Assembly: GCF_001866665.1 (NCBI RefSeq)
Contig: NZ_MLYO01000010.1
Span: forward strand, 1-64,000
DNA length: 64,000 bases
From: Streptomyces monashensis
GTDB lineage: Bacteria; Actinomycetota; Actinomycetes; Streptomycetales; Streptomycetaceae
Direction of reading: 5' to 3'
Positions 25,076 through 36,074 of this stretch are shown piece after piece; the first letter of the stretch is position 1, and every line of letters begins with the position of its first letter. Position numbers and translations under genes: made by a program. A model generated the notes under the pieces. It was not told where the DNA came from. It saw only the letters and a list, made by a program, of their open reading frames with translations, and made no database searches.

Positions 25076-28000
25076 ATGAGCGTCTTCGACCTGCCCCGGC
25101 TGCACTTCCGCGGAGTGGCGACGACCGGGCTGCCCACCGGTGCCGGGAGCGGTCTCGTCGACCTGGCGACGAACACCGCTCTCACCGGCGACGGGCGGCC
25201 CTTCCCGGCGCACCGTCCGCCCGCCGAGTACCACGCCCATCTGGACCGGCTGGGGCCGCGGTTCGACGCCACGGGCCGCCCGGACCCCGCCGGACCGTTC
25301 AGTGCGGCCAAGGGCGTGGACTTCGCGGGCAACGGGCACTTCTCGGTCGACGCCCGCGTCGCCGGTGTCGAGACCGCCGCGGGCGACCTCGACACCGCCG
25401 ACCCGGTGGTGGGGCGCACGGTCGACATGTGGGGCCACTACAACGAGTACCTCGCCACCACCGTCAACCGCGCCCGCGTCTTCGACGTCGATCCGGCGTC
25501 CGACCGGACGACGACGCTCATGGTCGGCCGGTTCTGCTTCGGGCGCGACGGCCGCTCCCACGACGTCGGCTCCATGGTCACCGGCGCCGTCCGGGGTCTC
25601 CATCCCCCGAGATGGCACAACGCCCGGCATGTCAGCGGTGTGGGCGAGCACGTTCTGGCGGGCCGGCTGCGCCGGTCCGTGGTCCACCAGTTCGTGGTGC
25701 CCGAGGACGAGGAGCTGACCTGGCTCGACGAGTCCGCCGTGTCCCCGGCCGTACGACGGCTGCGCGCGGTCGTGGCCGCCGAGGAGGCCGGCGGGCTGGT
25801 GGTGCAGTTCGCGCTCAGCCATCTGTCCCTGCCACCGGCCCCCGACCGGCCGAGCCGGTGGCTGCTGCGCGGGACCATCGCGCCCTGGCGCCCGCACGAG
25901 CCGCGCACCTATCCGGCCGGTCGGCTGCTCGTCCCGGCCCGCCGCGCACCCGGCCGGGCCCCGGCCCCCCTGCACAACCTCACGGTCGAGCTGACGGACG
26001 ACCATGTCACCCTCAACATGATCACCGCACTGCCCGCCCACGCCGCGGCGCCCTCCGCCGCACCGGCGCCGCTCGACGTCGGCGACCTGGAGCTGCGCAC
26101 GGCGCACAGCGACCGGCTGGTGGCGCGGGTGCCCCGGCAGGCCTACCTCGGCGTGCGGTACACGCTGGGCGGTGGGCTGGTGACGGTGCCCGGCGAGATG
26201 CCGGCGCACGCCGCGGCCGACGAGGCGCTGTGCCTGGTCGCCGCGGGCGCCGGCGCTCCGGTCGTGCACCTGCGCGAGAAGGAGGTCAACGTCCAGGTCG
26301 ACGACGCCTGCCTCTTCCTGGAGCATCCCCGGGCCCCGGACGACGGGGACCACGACGTCGAGGTGCTCGTGCGGTCCTTCGTGCGCGGCCGGCCGCACGC
26401 CGTCGCGGGGATCGGGGTACGGCAGTTCTTCAACCCCCGGGCCCTGCCCCGCGATCCCGCCGCCCGCTCTCCCGAGGCACGCTGCCACGACCTCGACATC
26501 GTGCGGCTGCGCGCGGGCCGGCGGGGCGGGTCCGGCTCCTGGTCGCACATGTGTGTCCTGGACACCGACCGTACGGGCCACGGCTGGTTCACCCTGCGGG
26601 GCGCCACGGCCGGCACCGCCCGGATCCTGCTGTCGACCGGCGCCGACGACCTGCCGTGCGACCCTGACCTGCCCGGATCGGCCGCCCTCGGGCACGACGC
26701 CGACGACGCGCTCGGCTACTGGTCCGGCGCCGGCTATGTGTCCGTACGCGTGCTCCCCGACGACTGGCGGCTGGCCGGCACCACCGAGGACGAGGCGACC
26801 TTCGAGCTGGTGTACCAGGAGGTCCTCGCGTTCTACGAGCACCTCTACTCGTTCATGAAGGCGGAGGTCTTCAGCCTCGCGGACCGGTGCCGGGTGGAGA
26901 CGTACGCGAAGCTGATCTGGCAGATGTGCGACCCGCGCAACAAGGCGAAGACGTACTACATGCCGCCGACCCGGGACCTGTCCGAGCCCAAGGCGCGGCT
27001 TCTGCTGACGTTCCTGCGGGCCCGGCAGGCGCCGGACGCGGTTCCCCTCACCGTGCCCGTGGCCCACCGAGCAAGGGCGGGCGTCACCACCCGGGGCCGG
27101 CTCCTGCGCCTGTTGCGCGAGGCCGCCGCGCTCGAACTGGCCGTCATGCTCCAGTACTTGTACGCCGCCTACTCGGTGCCCACGCACGGCACCGGTCTGG
27201 AGTACGTGCGCCGGGGCCGGTGGACGGCCGAGCAGCTCCGGCTCGCCTGCGGCGACGGCGGCCGGACCGTCGACGAGGGCATCCGGGGCATGCTCGTGAC
27301 CGTCGCACGCGAGGAGATGATCCACTTCCTCCTCGTCAACAACATCATCACCGCGCTGGGCGAGCCGTTCCACGTGCCCCGGATCGACTTCGCCACCCTC
27401 AACCACGAACTCCCGGTCCCGCTCGACCTCTGTCTCGATCGGCTGAGCCTCGGCAGCGTCGAGCGGTTCGCGCTGATCGAGCGCCCGGACGCCCTGGTCG
27501 GCGAGGTGCGGCGCGGCGACACCGCACCGGCTCCCGCGCCGTACGACGCCGACCGCCCCGCCGGCCACGCCACCCCCTACGCCTCGCTGAGCGAGCTGTA
27601 CGCCGACATCCGCGAGGGCCTGGAACGCGTGCCCGATCTCTTCCTCGTGGCGAAGGGCAGGGGCGGCGGGGAGCACCACCTGTTCCTGCGCGAGTCCGTC
27701 AACCGGCGCCACCCGGACTACCAGTTGGAGGTCGACGACCTCTCCAGCGCGTTGTTCGCGATCGACATCATCACCGAGCAGGGCGAGGGAGGGGTGCTCG
27801 GCCCGGGGTCCGACGCGGGGACCGACGGGGGCGAGGAGTCGCACTACGCCTCGTTCCTGCGGATCGCCGATCTGCTGTCCGCGACTCCGGGTGCGGCCCG
27901 TGCGGGCGACGGACGCTGGGACCCGGCCCATCCGGTCGTGCGGAACCCGACGCTGACGGAGGGCAATCCGGCCATGGAGACCGTCACGGACCCCGACGCC

Positions 28001-28378
28001 CGGTCGGTCATGCGGCTGTTCAACCGCTCGTACTTCATGGCGTTGCAGCTCATGGCCCAGCACTTCGGTGAACGCCCGGACGGGAGCCTGCGGCGGTCCG
28101 ACCTGATGAACGCGGCGATCGACGTGATGGCGGGCATGATGCGCCCCTTGGCGGAGCAGCTGGTGACGCTGCCGTCGGGGCGCCGGGGCAGGACCGCGGG
28201 GCCGTCCTTCGAGCTGGACGGGCAGCCGGCCCCGGTGGCCCGCCCGGACGTGGCACGGCGCGGCATCGCGCTGCGCCTGGACCACCTCGCGGCGGCGTGC
28301 GGCAAGCACCCTCACGTTCCCTCGCGCGTAGGCGAGTTGAGCGCGTTCTGGGCCGACCGCCTCCGGCCACGCCCCTAG
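25076..28378 (+). CDS. staD: StaD, chromopyrrolic acid synthase
   Basis: The 1100-residue protein belongs to the StaD/RebD/VioB family, heme enzymes that couple two indole-3-pyruvate imine molecules into chromopyrrolic acid. The length is characteristic. The N-terminal part ([17 protein letters not shown]) is family specific. A ferritin-like region near residues 675-765 contains [20 protein letters not shown] and [20 protein letters not shown]. The ATG at 25076 follows AGGGAGGG. staP follows after 55 bases. With StaO it completes the steps to the StaP substrate. Confidence 0.94.
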   Translation: MSVFDLPRLHFRGVATTGLPTGAGSGLVDLATNTALTGDGRPFPAHRPPAEYHAHLDRLGPRFDATGRPDPAGPFSAAKGVDFAGNGHFSVDARVAGVETAAGDLDTADPVVGRTVDMWGHYNEYLATTVNRARVFDVDPASDRTTTLMVGRFCFGRDGRSHDVGSMVTGAVRGLHPPRWHNARHVSGVGEHVLAGRLRRSVVHQFVVPEDEELTWLDESAVSPAVRRLRAVVAAEEAGGLVVQFALSHLSLPPAPDRPSRWLLRGTIAPWRPHEPRTYPAGRLLVPARRAPGRAPAPLHNLTVELTDDHVTLNMITALPAHAAAPSAAPAPLDVGDLELRTAHSDRLVARVPRQAYLGVRYTLGGGLVTVPGEMPAHAAADEALCLVAAGAGAPVVHLREKEVNVQVDDACLFLEHPRAPDDGDHDVEVLVRSFVRGRPHAVAGIGVRQFFNPRALPRDPAARSPEARCHDLDIVRLRAGRRGGSGSWSHMCVLDTDRTGHGWFTLRGATAGTARILLSTGADDLPCDPDLPGSAALGHDADDALGYWSGAGYVSVRVLPDDWRLAGTTEDEATFELVYQEVLAFYEHLYSFMKAEVFSLADRCRVETYAKLIWQMCDPRNKAKTYYMPPTRDLSEPKARLLLTFLRARQAPDAVPLTVPVAHRARAGVTTRGRLLRLLREAAALELAVMLQYLYAAYSVPTHGTGLEYVRRGRWTAEQLRLACGDGGRTVDEGIRGMLVTVAREEMIHFLLVNNIITALGEPFHVPRIDFATLNHELPVPLDLCLDRLSLGSVERFALIERPDALVGEVRRGDTAPAPAPYDADRPAGHATPYASLSELYADIREGLERVPDLFLVAKGRGGGEHHLFLRESVNRRHPDYQLEVDDLSSALFAIDIITEQGEGGVLGPGSDAGTDGGEESHYASFLRIADLLSATPGAARAGDGRWDPAHPVVRNPTLTEGNPAMETVTDPDARSVMRLFNRSYFMALQLMAQHFGERPDGSLRRSDLMNAAIDVMAGMMRPLAEQLVTLPSGRRGRTAGPSFELDGQPAPVARPDVARRGIALRLDHLAAACGKHPHVPSRVGELSAFWADRLRPRP

Positions 28379-28433
28379 CCGCCGCACGCAACCACACCAC
28401 CACACCGCCCCACCGCCGACCCAAGGAGACCGC

Positions 28434-29681
28434 ATGCCCTCCCCCACGCTGCCGCGGTTCGACCTGCAGGGCTGGGACAGCAAGGACATAGCCCACCCGT
28501 ACCCGGTGTACCGGCGCTACCGGGAGGCCGCGCCGGTGCATCGCTGGCCGTCGGGCACGGACCGGCCGGACACCTTCTTCGTCTTCTCCCACGACGACTG
28601 CGTCCGGGTGCTGACGAGCCGGCTCTTCGGCCGGAGCGCGCGCGTGGCGTCCGGCGACGCGTCCGCGGTGTCCGTCCCGATTCCCGCCGAGTACCGGGTG
28701 CTGCGGACCCTCGTCGAGAACTGGCTGGTGTTCCTGGACCCGCCGCGCCACACCCAGCTGCGCTCCCTGCTCACCACGGAGTTCTCGCCCTCGGTCGTCG
28801 CCGGTCTGCGGCCCCGCGTCACCCGCATCGCACAGCATCTGCTGGAGCGGCTGGGGCCTCGCCAGCCGACCGATCTGGTCGAGGCCTTCGCGGCGCCGTT
28901 CCCCATCCTCGTCATCTCCGAACTGCTCGGCATCCCGCCGGAGCACCAGAGCTGGCTGCGGGCCAACGCCGTGGCACTCCAGGAGGCGAGCAGCAGCAGA
29001 TCGGGCGGCGGGAGGGACGGTTACGTCCAGGCCCAGGCGGCCGCCCTGGAGTTCGCCCAGTACTTCCGGCGGGAGGTGGAGCGGCGGCGCGGGGAGGACC
29101 GGGGGGACCTGCTCACGCTCCTCGTCCGGGCCCGGGAGGCCGGCGCCCCGCTGAGCGTGGACGGGATCGTGGGCACGTGTGTCCACCTGCTCACGGCCGG
29201 ACACGAGACCACCACCAACTTCCTCGCGAAGGCGGTGCTGTCGCTGCGGGCGCATCCGCGGGTGCTCGACGAGCTGCGCGCCCGGCCCGAGTTGACACCA
29301 GGGGCGGTCGAGGAGCTGATGCGTTACGACTCGCCGGTGCAGGCCGTGACCCGGTGGGCCTACGAGGAGACCCGGCTCGGGGAGCACGAGGTGCCGCGCG
29401 GCAGCCGTGTGGTGGCCCTGCTGGGCTCGGCGAACCGGGACCCGGCGCGCTTCGCGCACCCCGACGTGCTGGACCTGCACCGGGCCGCCGACCGGCACCT
29501 GGGCTTCGGGCTCGGCATCCACTACTGCCTCGGCGCGACGCTGGCCCGCACCGAGGCCGAGATCGGCCTGCGGACGCTGCTGGAAGGCGTGCCCGGGCTG
29601 AGCCGCGGCGGTCACCAGGTCGACTACGCCGACGACATGGTCTTCCACGGACCGCGGCGGCTGGTCCTGAGTCTGGCGTGA
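28434..29681 (+). CDS. staP: StaP, cytochrome P450 for aryl-aryl coupling
   Basis: The 415-residue P450 (CYP245 type) joins the two indole rings of chromopyrrolic acid oxidatively and, with StaC, leads to the K252c aglycone. The I-helix AGHETT is near 255-260, ExxR is ELMR (294-297) and the heme loop [11 protein letters not shown] places the Cys ligand at 365. The ATG at 28434 follows AAGGAGACC. It lies directly after staD and before staMA. Ferredoxin and reductase partners are not encoded nearby. Confidence 0.94.
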   Translation: MPSPTLPRFDLQGWDSKDIAHPYPVYRRYREAAPVHRWPSGTDRPDTFFVFSHDDCVRVLTSRLFGRSARVASGDASAVSVPIPAEYRVLRTLVENWLVFLDPPRHTQLRSLLTTEFSPSVVAGLRPRVTRIAQHLLERLGPRQPTDLVEAFAAPFPILVISELLGIPPEHQSWLRANAVALQEASSSRSGGGRDGYVQAQAAALEFAQYFRREVERRRGEDRGDLLTLLVRAREAGAPLSVDGIVGTCVHLLTAGHETTTNFLAKAVLSLRAHPRVLDELRARPELTPGAVEELMRYDSPVQAVTRWAYEETRLGEHEVPRGSRVVALLGSANRDPARFAHPDVLDLHRAADRHLGFGLGIHYCLGATLARTEAEIGLRTLLEGVPGLSRGGHQVDYADDMVFHGPRRLVLSLA

Positions 29682-29724
29682 CCTGCGTCGCGCCGTGCTG
29701 ACACCCGACGAAAGGAAGGCAATC

Positions 29725-30552
29725 GTGCCCGAGCAGACCGACACCACCCCCGAGTCCGTGGGCGAGACGTACGACGCGTTCGCCGAGGCGGGCACCACGA
29801 ACGCCCTGGGCGGCAACATCCACGTGGGCTACTGGAGGGAGGGCCAGGACATCCCGATCACCGAGGCCACCGATCAGCTCACCGACCTCGTGGCAGGCCG
29901 TCTCGCCCTCCGGCCGGGGCAGCGGCTGCTCGACGTGGGCTGCGGCAACGGCGTCCCGGCCCTGCGCATCGCGTCGGCACACGGGGTGCGGGTCACCGGT
30001 GTCACCGTCAGCAGCCGAGAGGTGGTCCAGGCGGCGAGGTCGGCGGAGGGTTCCGAGGCGTACGGCCGGGTCTCCTTCCAGCTCGCGGACGCCATGAAGC
30101 TCCCGTTCGAGGACGCCTCCTTCGACGGCGCCTTCGCGATCGAGTCGCTGCTGCACATGCCCGACCAGACGGCCGCCCTGACCGAGCTCCGCCGGGTCGT
30201 CCGCCCCGGCGGCCGGCTGGTGGTCGCCGACCTGTGCCGGCGGCTGCCGTTCACCGGCGACGACAAGGCCGTACTGGACGGCATGCTGGACGTGTACGAG
30301 ATCGCCAGGATCAGCACGCCCGACGAGCAGCGCGCACAACTGACCGCGTCCGGCTGGCAGTTGCTGGAGCTGACGGACATCGGCGAACAGGTCCGCGCGA
30401 GTTACGGGCACGGCGCGGCCGCCTTCCGGGACATCGCCGCCATGCTGGCCGCGCCCGCGGCGGCGCGGCTCGGCGCGGCGGCGGAGCTGCTGGAGGCGTT
30501 CGGGAAGCACCCGCACGCCGGTTACCTCCTGATCACCGCGCAGCGGCTCTGA
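29725..30552 (+). CDS. staMA: StaMA, SAM-dependent N-methyltransferase
   Basis: The 275-residue class I methyltransferase has motif I LLDVGCGNGVPALRIASA near residues 67-84 and post-motif VVRPGGRLVVADLC. In the published pathway StaMA methylates the sugar 4'-amine before StaMB acts. The opening HVGYW is shared with StaMB and other sugar and small-molecule methyltransferases of this type. The GTG at 29725 follows AAAGGAAGG. It sits between staP and the sugar genes. N- versus O-specificity is assigned from cluster position and known biochemistry, not from sequence alone. Confidence 0.9.
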   Translation: MPEQTDTTPESVGETYDAFAEAGTTNALGGNIHVGYWREGQDIPITEATDQLTDLVAGRLALRPGQRLLDVGCGNGVPALRIASAHGVRVTGVTVSSREVVQAARSAEGSEAYGRVSFQLADAMKLPFEDASFDGAFAIESLLHMPDQTAALTELRRVVRPGGRLVVADLCRRLPFTGDDKAVLDGMLDVYEIARISTPDEQRAQLTASGWQLLELTDIGEQVRASYGHGAAAFRDIAAMLAAPAAARLGAAAELLEAFGKHPHAGYLLITAQRL

Positions 30553-30657
30553 CCCGCCGCCGGCCTCCGTCACCCACGCCTTCACCCACGCCTGTTGCCC
30601 ACGCCTGTGCCCCACCCTGTTGCCCGCCTCCGTCGTCCGCAGACCGGGAGTTCTTCG

Positions 30658-32091
30658 ATGTCGTCTTGTCTCGGCCCCCCCGCGGCCTCCCCGGCCGCCG
30701 TACGTCCGCGCGAGGACCCGGGGCTCGCCGACCGAATCGCCGTGTCGGCGGCGACCCACCGCGGGGCGCAGCTGCGGACCGACGAGGTGCGTGCCTGGCT
30801 CGCCGAGCGCCGGGCGGCGGGTGAGTTCCGGGTGGAGCGGATCCCGTTCGGCCAGCTGGGCGAGTGGCGGTTCGAGCCGGGCACGGGCGATCTCGTGCAT
30901 CGCAGCGGACGGTTCTTCACCGTCGAGGGCCTGCACGTGGTGGAGCACGACGGGCCCTACGGCGACGGGCCCCGCCGGGAGTGGCAGCAGCCGGTCATCA
31001 GACAGCCCGAGGTGGGCATCCTGGGCATCCTGGCCAAGGAGTTCGACGGGGTGCTGCACTTTCTGATGCAGGCCAAGATGGAGCCGGGCAACCGCAATCT
31101 GCTCCAGCTGTCCCCCACCGTGCAGGCCACCCGCAGCAACTACACCCGGGCGCACCGGGGTACGGACGTCCGGCTCCTCGACCACTTCGTACGGCCCGAC
31201 CCCGACCGGGTCATCGTCGACGTCCTCCAGTCGGAGCAGGGCTCGTGGTTCCTCCACAAGTGCAATCGCAACATGGTCGTGGAGACCACCGGCGAGGTGG
31301 CCGCGTCGGACGACTTCCGCTGGCTCACCCTCGGCCAGATCGCCGCGCTGCTGCACGAGGACGACCTGGTCAACATGAACGCCCGGAGCGTGCTGTCCTG
31401 TGTCCCGTACCCGGATGCGGCGCCCGGTGCGCTGCACTCCGACGCGCAGTTGCTGTCCTGGTTCACCGGCGAGCGCTCCCGGCACGACGTGCGCGCGCGG
31501 CGCATCCCGCTTGCCGCCGTGCGCGGCTGGAAGCACGGGGTGGAGGCGATCGAGCACGAGCACGGCCGCTACTTCAGGGTGGTCGCCGTCTCCGTGCGGG
31601 GCAGCAACCGCGAGAACGTCAGCTGGACCCAGCCGTTGGTCGAACCCGTGGGCCTGGGGGTCGCGGCGTTCCTCGTCCGCGAGTTCGGCGGGGTCCCGCA
31701 CGTGCTGGTCAACGCCCGTGCGGAGGGCGGGTTCCTGGACACGGTCGAGCTGGCCCCGACCGTGCAGTGCACGCCGGGCAACTACGCCCATCTGCCGGTG
31801 GCGGACCGGCCGCCGTACCTCGACACGGTCCTGGGCGCCGACCCGTCGCGCATCCGCTACCAGGCGATCCAGTCGGAGGAGGGCGGGCGTTTCCTGCACG
31901 CCCGCAGCCGCTATCTCGCCGTGGACGCGGGCGCGGCCGAGGCGCCGCTCGACCCTCCCGCCGGCTTCGTCTGGGCCACCCCCGCCCAGCTCCGGGCGCT
32001 GACCCGGCACGGGCACTACCTCAACGTGCAGGCCCGCACCCTGCTGGCCTGCCTCAACGCGGTCGCGGCGCGGCCCCGGGAAGGGATGTGA
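30658..32091 (+). CDS. staJ: StaJ, NDP-hexose 2,3-dehydratase
   Basis: The 477-residue protein removes the C2 hydroxyl of dTDP-4-keto-6-deoxyglucose. It belongs to the EvaA/TylX3 family. The sequence shows the family's internal duplication. NLLQLSPTVQATRSNYTRAH in the first half is echoed by VELAPTVQCTPGNYAH in the second half. QSEQGSWFLH is echoed by QSEEGGRFLH. The ATG at 30658 follows GGGAG; upstream residues in the open frame are unlike the family. staK begins one base after its stop, so the two are probably coupled. Confidence 0.93.
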   Translation: MSSCLGPPAASPAAVRPREDPGLADRIAVSAATHRGAQLRTDEVRAWLAERRAAGEFRVERIPFGQLGEWRFEPGTGDLVHRSGRFFTVEGLHVVEHDGPYGDGPRREWQQPVIRQPEVGILGILAKEFDGVLHFLMQAKMEPGNRNLLQLSPTVQATRSNYTRAHRGTDVRLLDHFVRPDPDRVIVDVLQSEQGSWFLHKCNRNMVVETTGEVAASDDFRWLTLGQIAALLHEDDLVNMNARSVLSCVPYPDAAPGALHSDAQLLSWFTGERSRHDVRARRIPLAAVRGWKHGVEAIEHEHGRYFRVVAVSVRGSNRENVSWTQPLVEPVGLGVAAFLVREFGGVPHVLVNARAEGGFLDTVELAPTVQCTPGNYAHLPVADRPPYLDTVLGADPSRIRYQAIQSEEGGRFLHARSRYLAVDAGAAEAPLDPPAGFVWATPAQLRALTRHGHYLNVQARTLLACLNAVAARPREGM

Positions 32092-32092
32092 C

Positions 32093-33103
32093 ATGACGGG
32101 CACCGCACCGGCCCCCGCCTCGCTGATCACCGTGCTCGGCGCCTCGGGTTTCGTGGGTTCGGCCGTCCTGCGCGCGCTGGCGTCGCGCCCGGTCCGGCTG
32201 CGGGCCGTGGCGCGCGGGCCGAGCCCCGCCGTCCGCGGCCCGGCCGAGCTCACCGTCGTCACCGCCGACCTCACCGACCGCACGGAGCTCGCCGGGGCGG
32301 TCGCGGGTGCGGACGTGGTGGTGCATCTGCTGCTGGGAGACGGCGGCTGGCGGGCGGCGGAGTCGGATCCGGCGGCCGAACGCGTCAACGTGGGCGTGAT
32401 GCGGGACCTCGTCGACGTGCTCGGCGTGCGGGGCCCGGGGTACGACGGCGGGCCGCCCGCGCTCGTGCTGTACGGCGGTGCCGCCTCGCAAGTCGGCGTG
32501 CCGCCGCGAGAGCCGCTCGACGGCAGCGAGCCCGACCGTCCGCGGACCGCCTACGACCGGCAGAAGCTGGCGGCTGAGCAGATCCTGCTGAAGGCGACGG
32601 CCGAGGGCCGGGTGCGCGGCATCGCGCTGCGGCTGCCCACGGTGTTCGGGGAGGGCGTGGCGGGCGGTACCGGCGACCGCGGGGTGGTGTCGGCCATGGT
32701 GCGGCAGGCGCTCGCCGGCCGGCCACTGACCATGTGGCACGACGGCACGGTCCGGCGCGATCTGGTCCATGTCGAGGATGTCGCCGACGCGTTCACGGCC
32801 GCGCTCGACCACCCGGAGGCCCTGGTCGGCGGCCGCCATCTGATCGGCGCGGGCCGGGGCGACGCGCTCGGCGACACGTTCCGGCTCATCGCGCGGACCG
32901 TGGCCGAGCGCACCGGGCGGCGCGCGGTCGCCGTGGAGTGCGTGGAGCCGCCCGCGCACGCGCCCGTGACGGACTTCCGCAGCGTGACCATCGACTCCAC
33001 GCCGTTCCGCGCGGCCACCGGCTGGCACCCGCGCATCTCCCTGCCCGAAGGGGTGCGCCGCACGGTCGACGCCCTGGCCCGGCAGCAGGACGAGCAGCAC
33101 TGA
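32093..33103 (+). CDS. staK: StaK, NDP-hexose 4-ketoreductase
   Basis: The 336-residue extended SDR has the cofactor motif GASGFVGSA near residues 14-22 and the active-site YDRQK pair near 158. It fits NDP-4-keto-6-deoxyhexose reductases, which set the C4 centre before or after amination. The ATG at 32093 is one base after the staJ stop. StaI begins 28 bases after its stop. The exact order of StaK relative to StaI is taken from the published pathway and cannot be read from the sequence. Confidence 0.91.
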   Translation: MTGTAPAPASLITVLGASGFVGSAVLRALASRPVRLRAVARGPSPAVRGPAELTVVTADLTDRTELAGAVAGADVVVHLLLGDGGWRAAESDPAAERVNVGVMRDLVDVLGVRGPGYDGGPPALVLYGGAASQVGVPPREPLDGSEPDRPRTAYDRQKLAAEQILLKATAEGRVRGIALRLPTVFGEGVAGGTGDRGVVSAMVRQALAGRPLTMWHDGTVRRDLVHVEDVADAFTAALDHPEALVGGRHLIGAGRGDALGDTFRLIARTVAERTGRRAVAVECVEPPAHAPVTDFRSVTIDSTPFRAATGWHPRISLPEGVRRTVDALARQQDEQH

Positions 33104-33131
33104 CTTCCCTCATCGGAAAGGCTGGCAGGAC

Positions 33132-34241
33132 ATGACCACGCGTGTTTGGGACTACCTGGCGGAGTACGAGAGCGAGCATCCGGACATCCTCGACGCCGTA
33201 CGGACCGTCTTCGCCTCCGGGCAGCTCGTGCTCGGCGCGAGCGTGCGCGGCTTCGAGGAGGAGTACGCCGCCTACCACGGGGTGGGCCACTGCGTCGGCG
33301 TCGACAACGGCACGAACGCGATCAGGCTCGGGCTCCAGGCCCTGGGCGTCGGACCCGGCGACGAGGTGATCACGGTCTCGAACACGGCGGCGCCGACCGT
33401 GGTCGCCATCGACGCCACGGGCGCCACTCCCGTCTTCGTCGACGTCCGCGAGGACGACTTCCTGATGGACACCGCCCAGGTGGCGGACGCGATCACCGAA
33501 CGCACCCGCTGCCTGCTGCCGGTGCACCTGTACGGCCAGTGCGCCGACCTGGCACCGCTGACGGAGCTCGCCGGCCGGCACGGGCTGGCCCTGCTGGAGG
33601 ACTGTGCCCAGGCCCACGGCGCCCGGCAGGGCGGCACCCTGGCGGGCACGACGGGCGCCGTGGCGGCCTTCTCCTTCTATCCGACCAAGGTCCTCGGCGC
33701 GTACGGCGACGGCGGCGCGGTGATCACCTCGGACGCGGACGTGGCGGCGCGGCTGCGGCGGCTGCGCCACTACGGCATGGAGGACCGCTACTACACGCTG
33801 GAGACACCCGCCCACAACAGCCGCCTGGACGAGGTCCAGGCGGAGATCCTGCGCCGCAAACTGCGGCGGCTCGACGCCTACATCGCCGGCCGCCGGGCGG
33901 TCGCCCAGCGCTACGCCGACGGCCTCGCCGGCACCGGACTCCGGCTCCCGCACACCGCCCCGGGCAACGACCACGTGTACTACGTGTACGTCGTGCGCCA
34001 CCCCCGGCGCGACGACGTCGTCGAACGCCTCAAGGCCTACGACATCCACCTCAACATCAGCTATCCGTGGCCGGTGCACACCATGACCGGGTTCGCCCAC
34101 CTCGGCTACGCCACCGGCTCGCTCCCGGTCACCGAGGCGCTGGCCGGCGAGATCTTCTCGCTGCCGATGTACCCGGCGCTCGCCCAGGACCTCCAGGACA
34201 AGGTCATCCACGCGCTGCGCGAGGTGCTGAGCACGCTGTGA
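33132..34241 (+). CDS. staI: StaI, PLP-dependent sugar aminotransferase (DegT family)
   Basis: The 369-residue DegT/DnrJ/EryC1 protein introduces the amino group of the deoxysugar. The PLP lysine is Lys186 in [16 protein letters not shown]. The upstream [10 protein letters not shown] provides the Asp that contacts the cofactor. [15 protein letters not shown] near 58-72 forms the phosphate-binding region. The length is normal for the family. The ATG at 33132 follows a GGCAGGA site. About 106 bases with a short tandem repeat separate it from staE. Confidence 0.94.
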   Translation: MTTRVWDYLAEYESEHPDILDAVRTVFASGQLVLGASVRGFEEEYAAYHGVGHCVGVDNGTNAIRLGLQALGVGPGDEVITVSNTAAPTVVAIDATGATPVFVDVREDDFLMDTAQVADAITERTRCLLPVHLYGQCADLAPLTELAGRHGLALLEDCAQAHGARQGGTLAGTTGAVAAFSFYPTKVLGAYGDGGAVITSDADVAARLRRLRHYGMEDRYYTLETPAHNSRLDEVQAEILRRKLRRLDAYIAGRRAVAQRYADGLAGTGLRLPHTAPGNDHVYYVYVVRHPRRDDVVERLKAYDIHLNISYPWPVHTMTGFAHLGYATGSLPVTEALAGEIFSLPMYPALAQDLQDKVIHALREVLSTL

Positions 34242-34259
34242 CTCCCCGCCGAACTCCCG

Positions 34260-34331
34260 TGCCCCACCGAGCAGTTCACCGATCTGTTCACCGATCTGTT
34301 CACCGAGCCGTTCACGTAGCCGTGCACCGAG
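34260..34331. repeat. 12-base tandem repeat between staI and staE
   Basis: About six imperfect units of 12 bases run head to tail, with a core like CTGTTCACCGAT. The best copies are 34272-34283, 34284-34295 and 34296-34307, with diverged units on each side. The array starts 18 bases after the staI stop and ends 16 bases before the staE start. Confidence 0.8.
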
Positions 34332-34347
34332 CCAGGAAAGAGCGCAC

Positions 34348-34995
34348 ATGAAAGCACGCCGACTCGCCGTCCAGGGAGCCATCGAGTTCACCCCGCGGGT
34401 CTTTCCCGACGACCGGGGTCTGTTCCTCTCGCCGTTCCAGCAGCAGGCGTTCGCCGAGGCGCGCGGGGGCCCGCTGTTCCGCGTCGCGCAGTCCAACCAC
34501 AGTGTGTCCCGGCGCGGTGTGGTGCGCGGGATCCACTACACCGTGACCCCGCCGGGCAGCGCCAAGTACGTCCACTGCGCCCGCGGCCGGGCCCTGGACA
34601 TCGTGGTCGACATCAGGGTGGGTTCGCCCACGTTCGGCCGCTGGGACTCGGTGCTGATGGACCAGCGGGACCACCGGGCCTCGTATCTGCCTCTGGGCGT
34701 GGGGCACGCGTTCGTGGCGCTGGAGGACGACACCGTCATGTCGTACCTGCTCTCCGAGAGCTACGTACCGGAGCACGAACTCGCCGTGTCCGTGCTGGAC
34801 CCGGCCCTCGGGCTGCCCCTGACCGGGGCCGCCGAACCGGTCCTGTCCGACCGGGACCGGGTGGCGCCCACCCTGGCCGAGGCGCACGAGCGGGGTCTGC
34901 TGCCGGACTACGTCCGGTGCGCGGAGATCGAGGACGCCTGGTCCCACCCGCACTCGGATCACATCCCCCAACCCTCCCGAGCACGCATGGGGTGA
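34348..34995 (+). CDS. staE: StaE, dTDP-4-keto-6-deoxyhexose 3,5-epimerase
   Basis: The 215-residue cupin-fold RmlC-family epimerase inverts the sugar intermediate. RGVVRGIHYTVTP holds the conserved His of the active site. RALDIVVDIRVGSPTFG and YLPLGVGHAFVALEDD are standard RmlC segments. The length is close to the usual 185-210. The ATG at 34348 follows AGGAAAG. The stop overlaps one arm of a small hairpin. StaMB follows after about 150 bases. Confidence 0.93.
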   Translation: MKARRLAVQGAIEFTPRVFPDDRGLFLSPFQQQAFAEARGGPLFRVAQSNHSVSRRGVVRGIHYTVTPPGSAKYVHCARGRALDIVVDIRVGSPTFGRWDSVLMDQRDHRASYLPLGVGHAFVALEDDTVMSYLLSESYVPEHELAVSVLDPALGLPLTGAAEPVLSDRDRVAPTLAEAHERGLLPDYVRCAEIEDAWSHPHSDHIPQPSRARMG

Positions 34996-35013
34996 GCGAG
35001 GTCCGGCTCACCC
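34990..35013. terminator. Weak hairpin overlapping the staE stop
   Basis: GGGTGAGC (34990-34997) pairs with GCTCACCC (35006-35013) across an 8-base loop. The left arm contains the staE stop codon. It could be a weak terminator or processing site that separates staE from staMB. Confidence 0.4.
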
Positions 35014-35146
35014 GGTCGTGGTGGAGCCGGCCCGCGCCCACCGCGTGAATGAGCGGGTTTTCCGCCGCCGGGCCGCCCGGCCGCCCGCGCGGCCCGATGC
35101 TGGCGGAGCGCCGATCTCGTGGATCCCGACCAGAAAGGCCACTGCC

Positions 35147-35989
35147 ATGACCGATTCCGCACAGACACTGCCGGTGCCGGGAGCCGTCGGCAAGCTGTAC
35201 GACCAGCTGACACTGAACGCGATGAAGGACGGCACCTTCAACACCAATGTGCACATCGGCTACTGGGACTCCCCGGACTCCGACGCCACGATCGAGGAGG
35301 CGATGGACCGGCTCACCGACGTGTTCATCGAGCACCTGAGGGTGGACGGCACCTCCCATGTGCTCGACCTGGGCTGCGGCGTGGGCGGTCCCGGGCTGCG
35401 GGTGGTGGACCGCACCGGTGCGCGGGTGACCGGCATCAGCATCAGCGAGGAGCAGATCAAGACCGCCAACCGGCTGGCGGCCGAGGCCGGGGTGGCCGAC
35501 CGGGCCGTGTTCCGGCACGGGGACGCGATGCGACTGCCCTTCCCGGACCGGTCGTTCGACGCCGTGATGGCGTTGGAGTCGCTCTGTCACATGCCGGACC
35601 GGCAGCGCGTTCTCACCGAGGTGGGCCGCGTGCTGGTCCCCGGCGGCCGGCTCGTCCTGACCGACGTGTTCGACCGCGGCCCGCGCGGGCAGGCGCGGCA
35701 CCCGGGCGTCGAGAAGTTCTGCCGCGACCTCATGGCGACCATGGCGGACCTGGACGACTACATCGGGCTGCTGCGCCGTTCCGGTCTGCGGCCGCGCGCC
35801 GTGCTCGACGTCACCGAGCAGACCACCCTGCGCACCGGCCACGAACTGCTGAGGACGGCGCATCCCGACGAGCGTCCCGAGGCCATGGTCGAGAGCAACT
35901 TCGCCTTCTCCGACGACGCGTTCCACCCCGCCGACCTGGCCGGCGTCGACACCTTCGGCTGCCTGCTGGTCAGCGCGGAACGGCCCTGA
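35147..35989 (+). CDS. staMB: StaMB, SAM-dependent O-methyltransferase
   Basis: The 280-residue class I methyltransferase has motif I VLDLGCGVGGPGLRVVDRTG near residues 67-86, then a GDAMRLPFPDRSFD motif and VPGGRLVLTDV. In the known pathway StaMB puts the methyl on the sugar 3'-oxygen, the final step to staurosporine. It is related to StaMA, sharing the N-terminal HIGYW and overall layout. The ATG at 35147 follows AAAGGCC. About 150 bases separate it from staE, so it may have its own promoter or rely on read-through. Confidence 0.91.
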   Translation: MTDSAQTLPVPGAVGKLYDQLTLNAMKDGTFNTNVHIGYWDSPDSDATIEEAMDRLTDVFIEHLRVDGTSHVLDLGCGVGGPGLRVVDRTGARVTGISISEEQIKTANRLAAEAGVADRAVFRHGDAMRLPFPDRSFDAVMALESLCHMPDRQRVLTEVGRVLVPGGRLVLTDVFDRGPRGQARHPGVEKFCRDLMATMADLDDYIGLLRRSGLRPRAVLDVTEQTTLRTGHELLRTAHPDERPEAMVESNFAFSDDAFHPADLAGVDTFGCLLVSAERP

Positions 35990-36074
35990 TCCGGGGTGCC
36001 GGGTGGCCGGTCCCGGGCCACCCGACGCGCCCGCCCCACCGGGAACGGACCCACGCACGAAAGGCAGGCAGGAC

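Noticed and set aside
25049..28489. Minus-strand frame covering all of staD
   Set aside because: It mirrors staD codon bias; the staD frame has clear family motifs and the minus frame has none.
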